NCBI GenBank assembly: GCA_023264735.1
Contig: JAHFVD010000037.1
Coordinates: 1 to 64,000, forward strand
Length of the DNA stretch: 64,000 nucleotides
Direction of reading: 5' to 3'
Origin: Mycobacterium sp.
GTDB lineage: Bacteria > Actinomycetota > Actinomycetes > Mycobacteriales > Mycobacteriaceae
The notes beneath the pieces are model-generated. The model did not search any database. It saw only the letters and a list, made by a program, of their open reading frames with translations, and had not been told where the DNA came from. Positions 63,122-64,000 of this stretch are shown here, one piece after another (positions within the stretch are counted from its first letter, which is position 1; every line of letters starts with the position of its first letter). The translations under genes and the position numbers were made by a program.

Positions 63122-64000
63122 ATGAAAGCCCTGCGCTTCTACGCCCCCGAGGATGTCCGGCTGGAGGACGTTCCCGAGCCCACCTGTGGTCCTGACGAGG
63201 TCAAGATCCGGGTGCGCAACTGCTCGACGTGCGGCACCGACGTCAAGATCTTCTACAACGGCCATCAGAACCTCACTCCGCCGCGGACCATCGGGCACGA
63301 GATCGCCGGCGAGATCGTCGAGGTCGGTGCGGACGTCAACCAGACCTACGGCACTGACTGGCAGACCGGTGACCGGGTCCAGGTGATCGCCGCGGTGCCA
63401 TGTGGGAAGTGCCACGAATGCCGCAAGGGCTGGATGGCCGTGTGCCAGAACCAGACCTCGGTGGGCTACCAGTACGACGGCGGGTTCGCCGAGTACATGA
63501 TCGTGCCCAAACAGGTGCTGGCCGTCGATGGCCTGAACCGCATCCCGGACAACGTCGGCTTCGACGAAGCGTCGGCCGCCGAGCCGTTCGCGTGTGCCAT
63601 CAACGCCCAGGAACTGCTGGGGATCGAAGAGGGGGACACCGTCGTCGTCTTCGGCGCCGGCCCGATCGGGTGTATGCACATCCGGATCGCCCGCGGCGTG
63701 CACAAGTGTGGCCCGGTCTATCTCGTCGACGTCAACGACAGCAGGCTCAAGATGTCCGCCGACGCCGTCAGCCCCGAAGAGGTCATCAACGCCGCCGACG
63801 TCGATGTCGTCGCCAAGGTCATGGAGCTGACCGGCGGTCGCGGCGCCGATGTGGTCATCACCGCGACGGCGGCCAACATCACCCAGGAGCAGGCGATCGC
63901 GATGGCGGCCCGCAATGGGCGGATCTCGTTCTTCGGCGGCCTGCCCAAGACCGACCCGACGATCACCTGCGATTCCAATGTCGTGCACTACCGGCAGTTG
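63122..64000 (+). CDS. zinc-dependent alcohol/polyol dehydrogenase (MDR), runs off the window
   Basis: 293 codons, open at the right edge. Catalytic zinc ligands Cys37, His59 and Glu60 (STCGTD, GHE), structural zinc Cys94, Cys97, Cys100, Cys108 (CGKCHECRKGWMAVC), NAD-binding VFGAGPIGCMH (about 178-188). Fits sorbitol/threonine-dehydrogenase-type enzymes. Divergent from mtlA with shared operators, so it probably oxidises a sugar alcohol or its phosphate taken up by the PTS. ATG follows AAGGACG. Confidence 0.9.
   Translation, partial: MKALRFYAPEDVRLEDVPEPTCGPDEVKIRVRNCSTCGTDVKIFYNGHQNLTPPRTIGHEIAGEIVEVGADVNQTYGTDWQTGDRVQVIAAVPCGKCHECRKGWMAVCQNQTSVGYQYDGGFAEYMIVPKQVLAVDGLNRIPDNVGFDEASAAEPFACAINAQELLGIEEGDTVVVFGAGPIGCMHIRIARGVHKCGPVYLVDVNDSRLKMSADAVSPEEVINAADVDVVAKVMELTGGRGADVVITATAANITQEQAIAMAARNGRISFFGGLPKTDPTITCDSNVVHYRQL

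Overview
The window looks like a chromosomal segment of a fast-growing actinobacterium of the Mycobacterium/Mycolicibacterium group. It has high GC, a complete yrbE-mce operon, many F420/FMN luciferase-like oxidoreductases, acyl-CoA dehydrogenases, P450s and TetR regulators. One block (47661-59089) also matches in gene order the Mycobacterium tuberculosis segment Rv1933c-Rv1941 plus its regulator Mce3R. No rRNA, tRNA or CRISPR array was seen.

Layout. (1) 1-14512: oxidative island with three luciferase-like monooxygenases, an acyl-CoA dehydrogenase, two desaturase-like flavoproteins, a carotenoid-cleavage-type oxygenase, a DUF1295 membrane enzyme and four paralogous six-helix membrane proteins. 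A 16-bp inverted-repeat motif (consensus GTNAACGATCGTTNAC) recurs six times at its promoters. (2) 14590-14661: fossil end of an IS30-like transposase. (3) 14667-23882: eight-gene yrbEAB-mceABCDEF lipid importer on the minus strand, behind a 415-bp AT-rich regulatory region and a TetR gene. (4) 25030-38462: catabolic cluster with two aldehyde dehydrogenases and a tandem CaiB CoA-transferase (minus strand) facing ferredoxin, SDR, P450, Rieske oxygenase, MshD-like acetyltransferase, DUF35, thiolase-like protein and acyl-CoA synthetase (plus strand). Three related operator-like sequences sit at its promoters. (5) 38500-44524: small membrane protein, siderophore-interacting-type flavoprotein, TetR divergent from a P450 across a 22-bp palindrome, small secreted protein, LysG-like regulator, an L,D-transpeptidase fossil and a POT peptide transporter. 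(6) 44521-59089: double acyl-CoA synthetase, fadE18-fadE17-echA13 facing an operon of LLM monooxygenase, ferredoxin-reductase-hydroxylase fusion, ephB, ribA1-like gene and SDR, closed by a tandem-TetR Mce3R homologue. (7) 59281-64000: GAF-LuxR regulator and a mannitol-type PTS locus (DeoR repressor, MtlA, zinc alcohol dehydrogenase running off the edge).

How the genes work together (inference). The Mce complex would import a lipid or isoprenoid-like substrate. P450, Rieske and luciferase-like oxygenases activate it, dehydrogenases oxidise the products, and CoA ligases, CoA transferase, acyl-CoA dehydrogenases, hydratase and the thiolase/DUF35 pair shorten it. Each block appears to have its own TetR-type control. 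The most unusual items are the three-module ferredoxin-reductase-hydroxylase protein, the shared operator of the first island with its four-member membrane protein family, a ribA1 paralogue with eroded active sites, and a 28-bp interspersed repeat inserted in frame in two genes.
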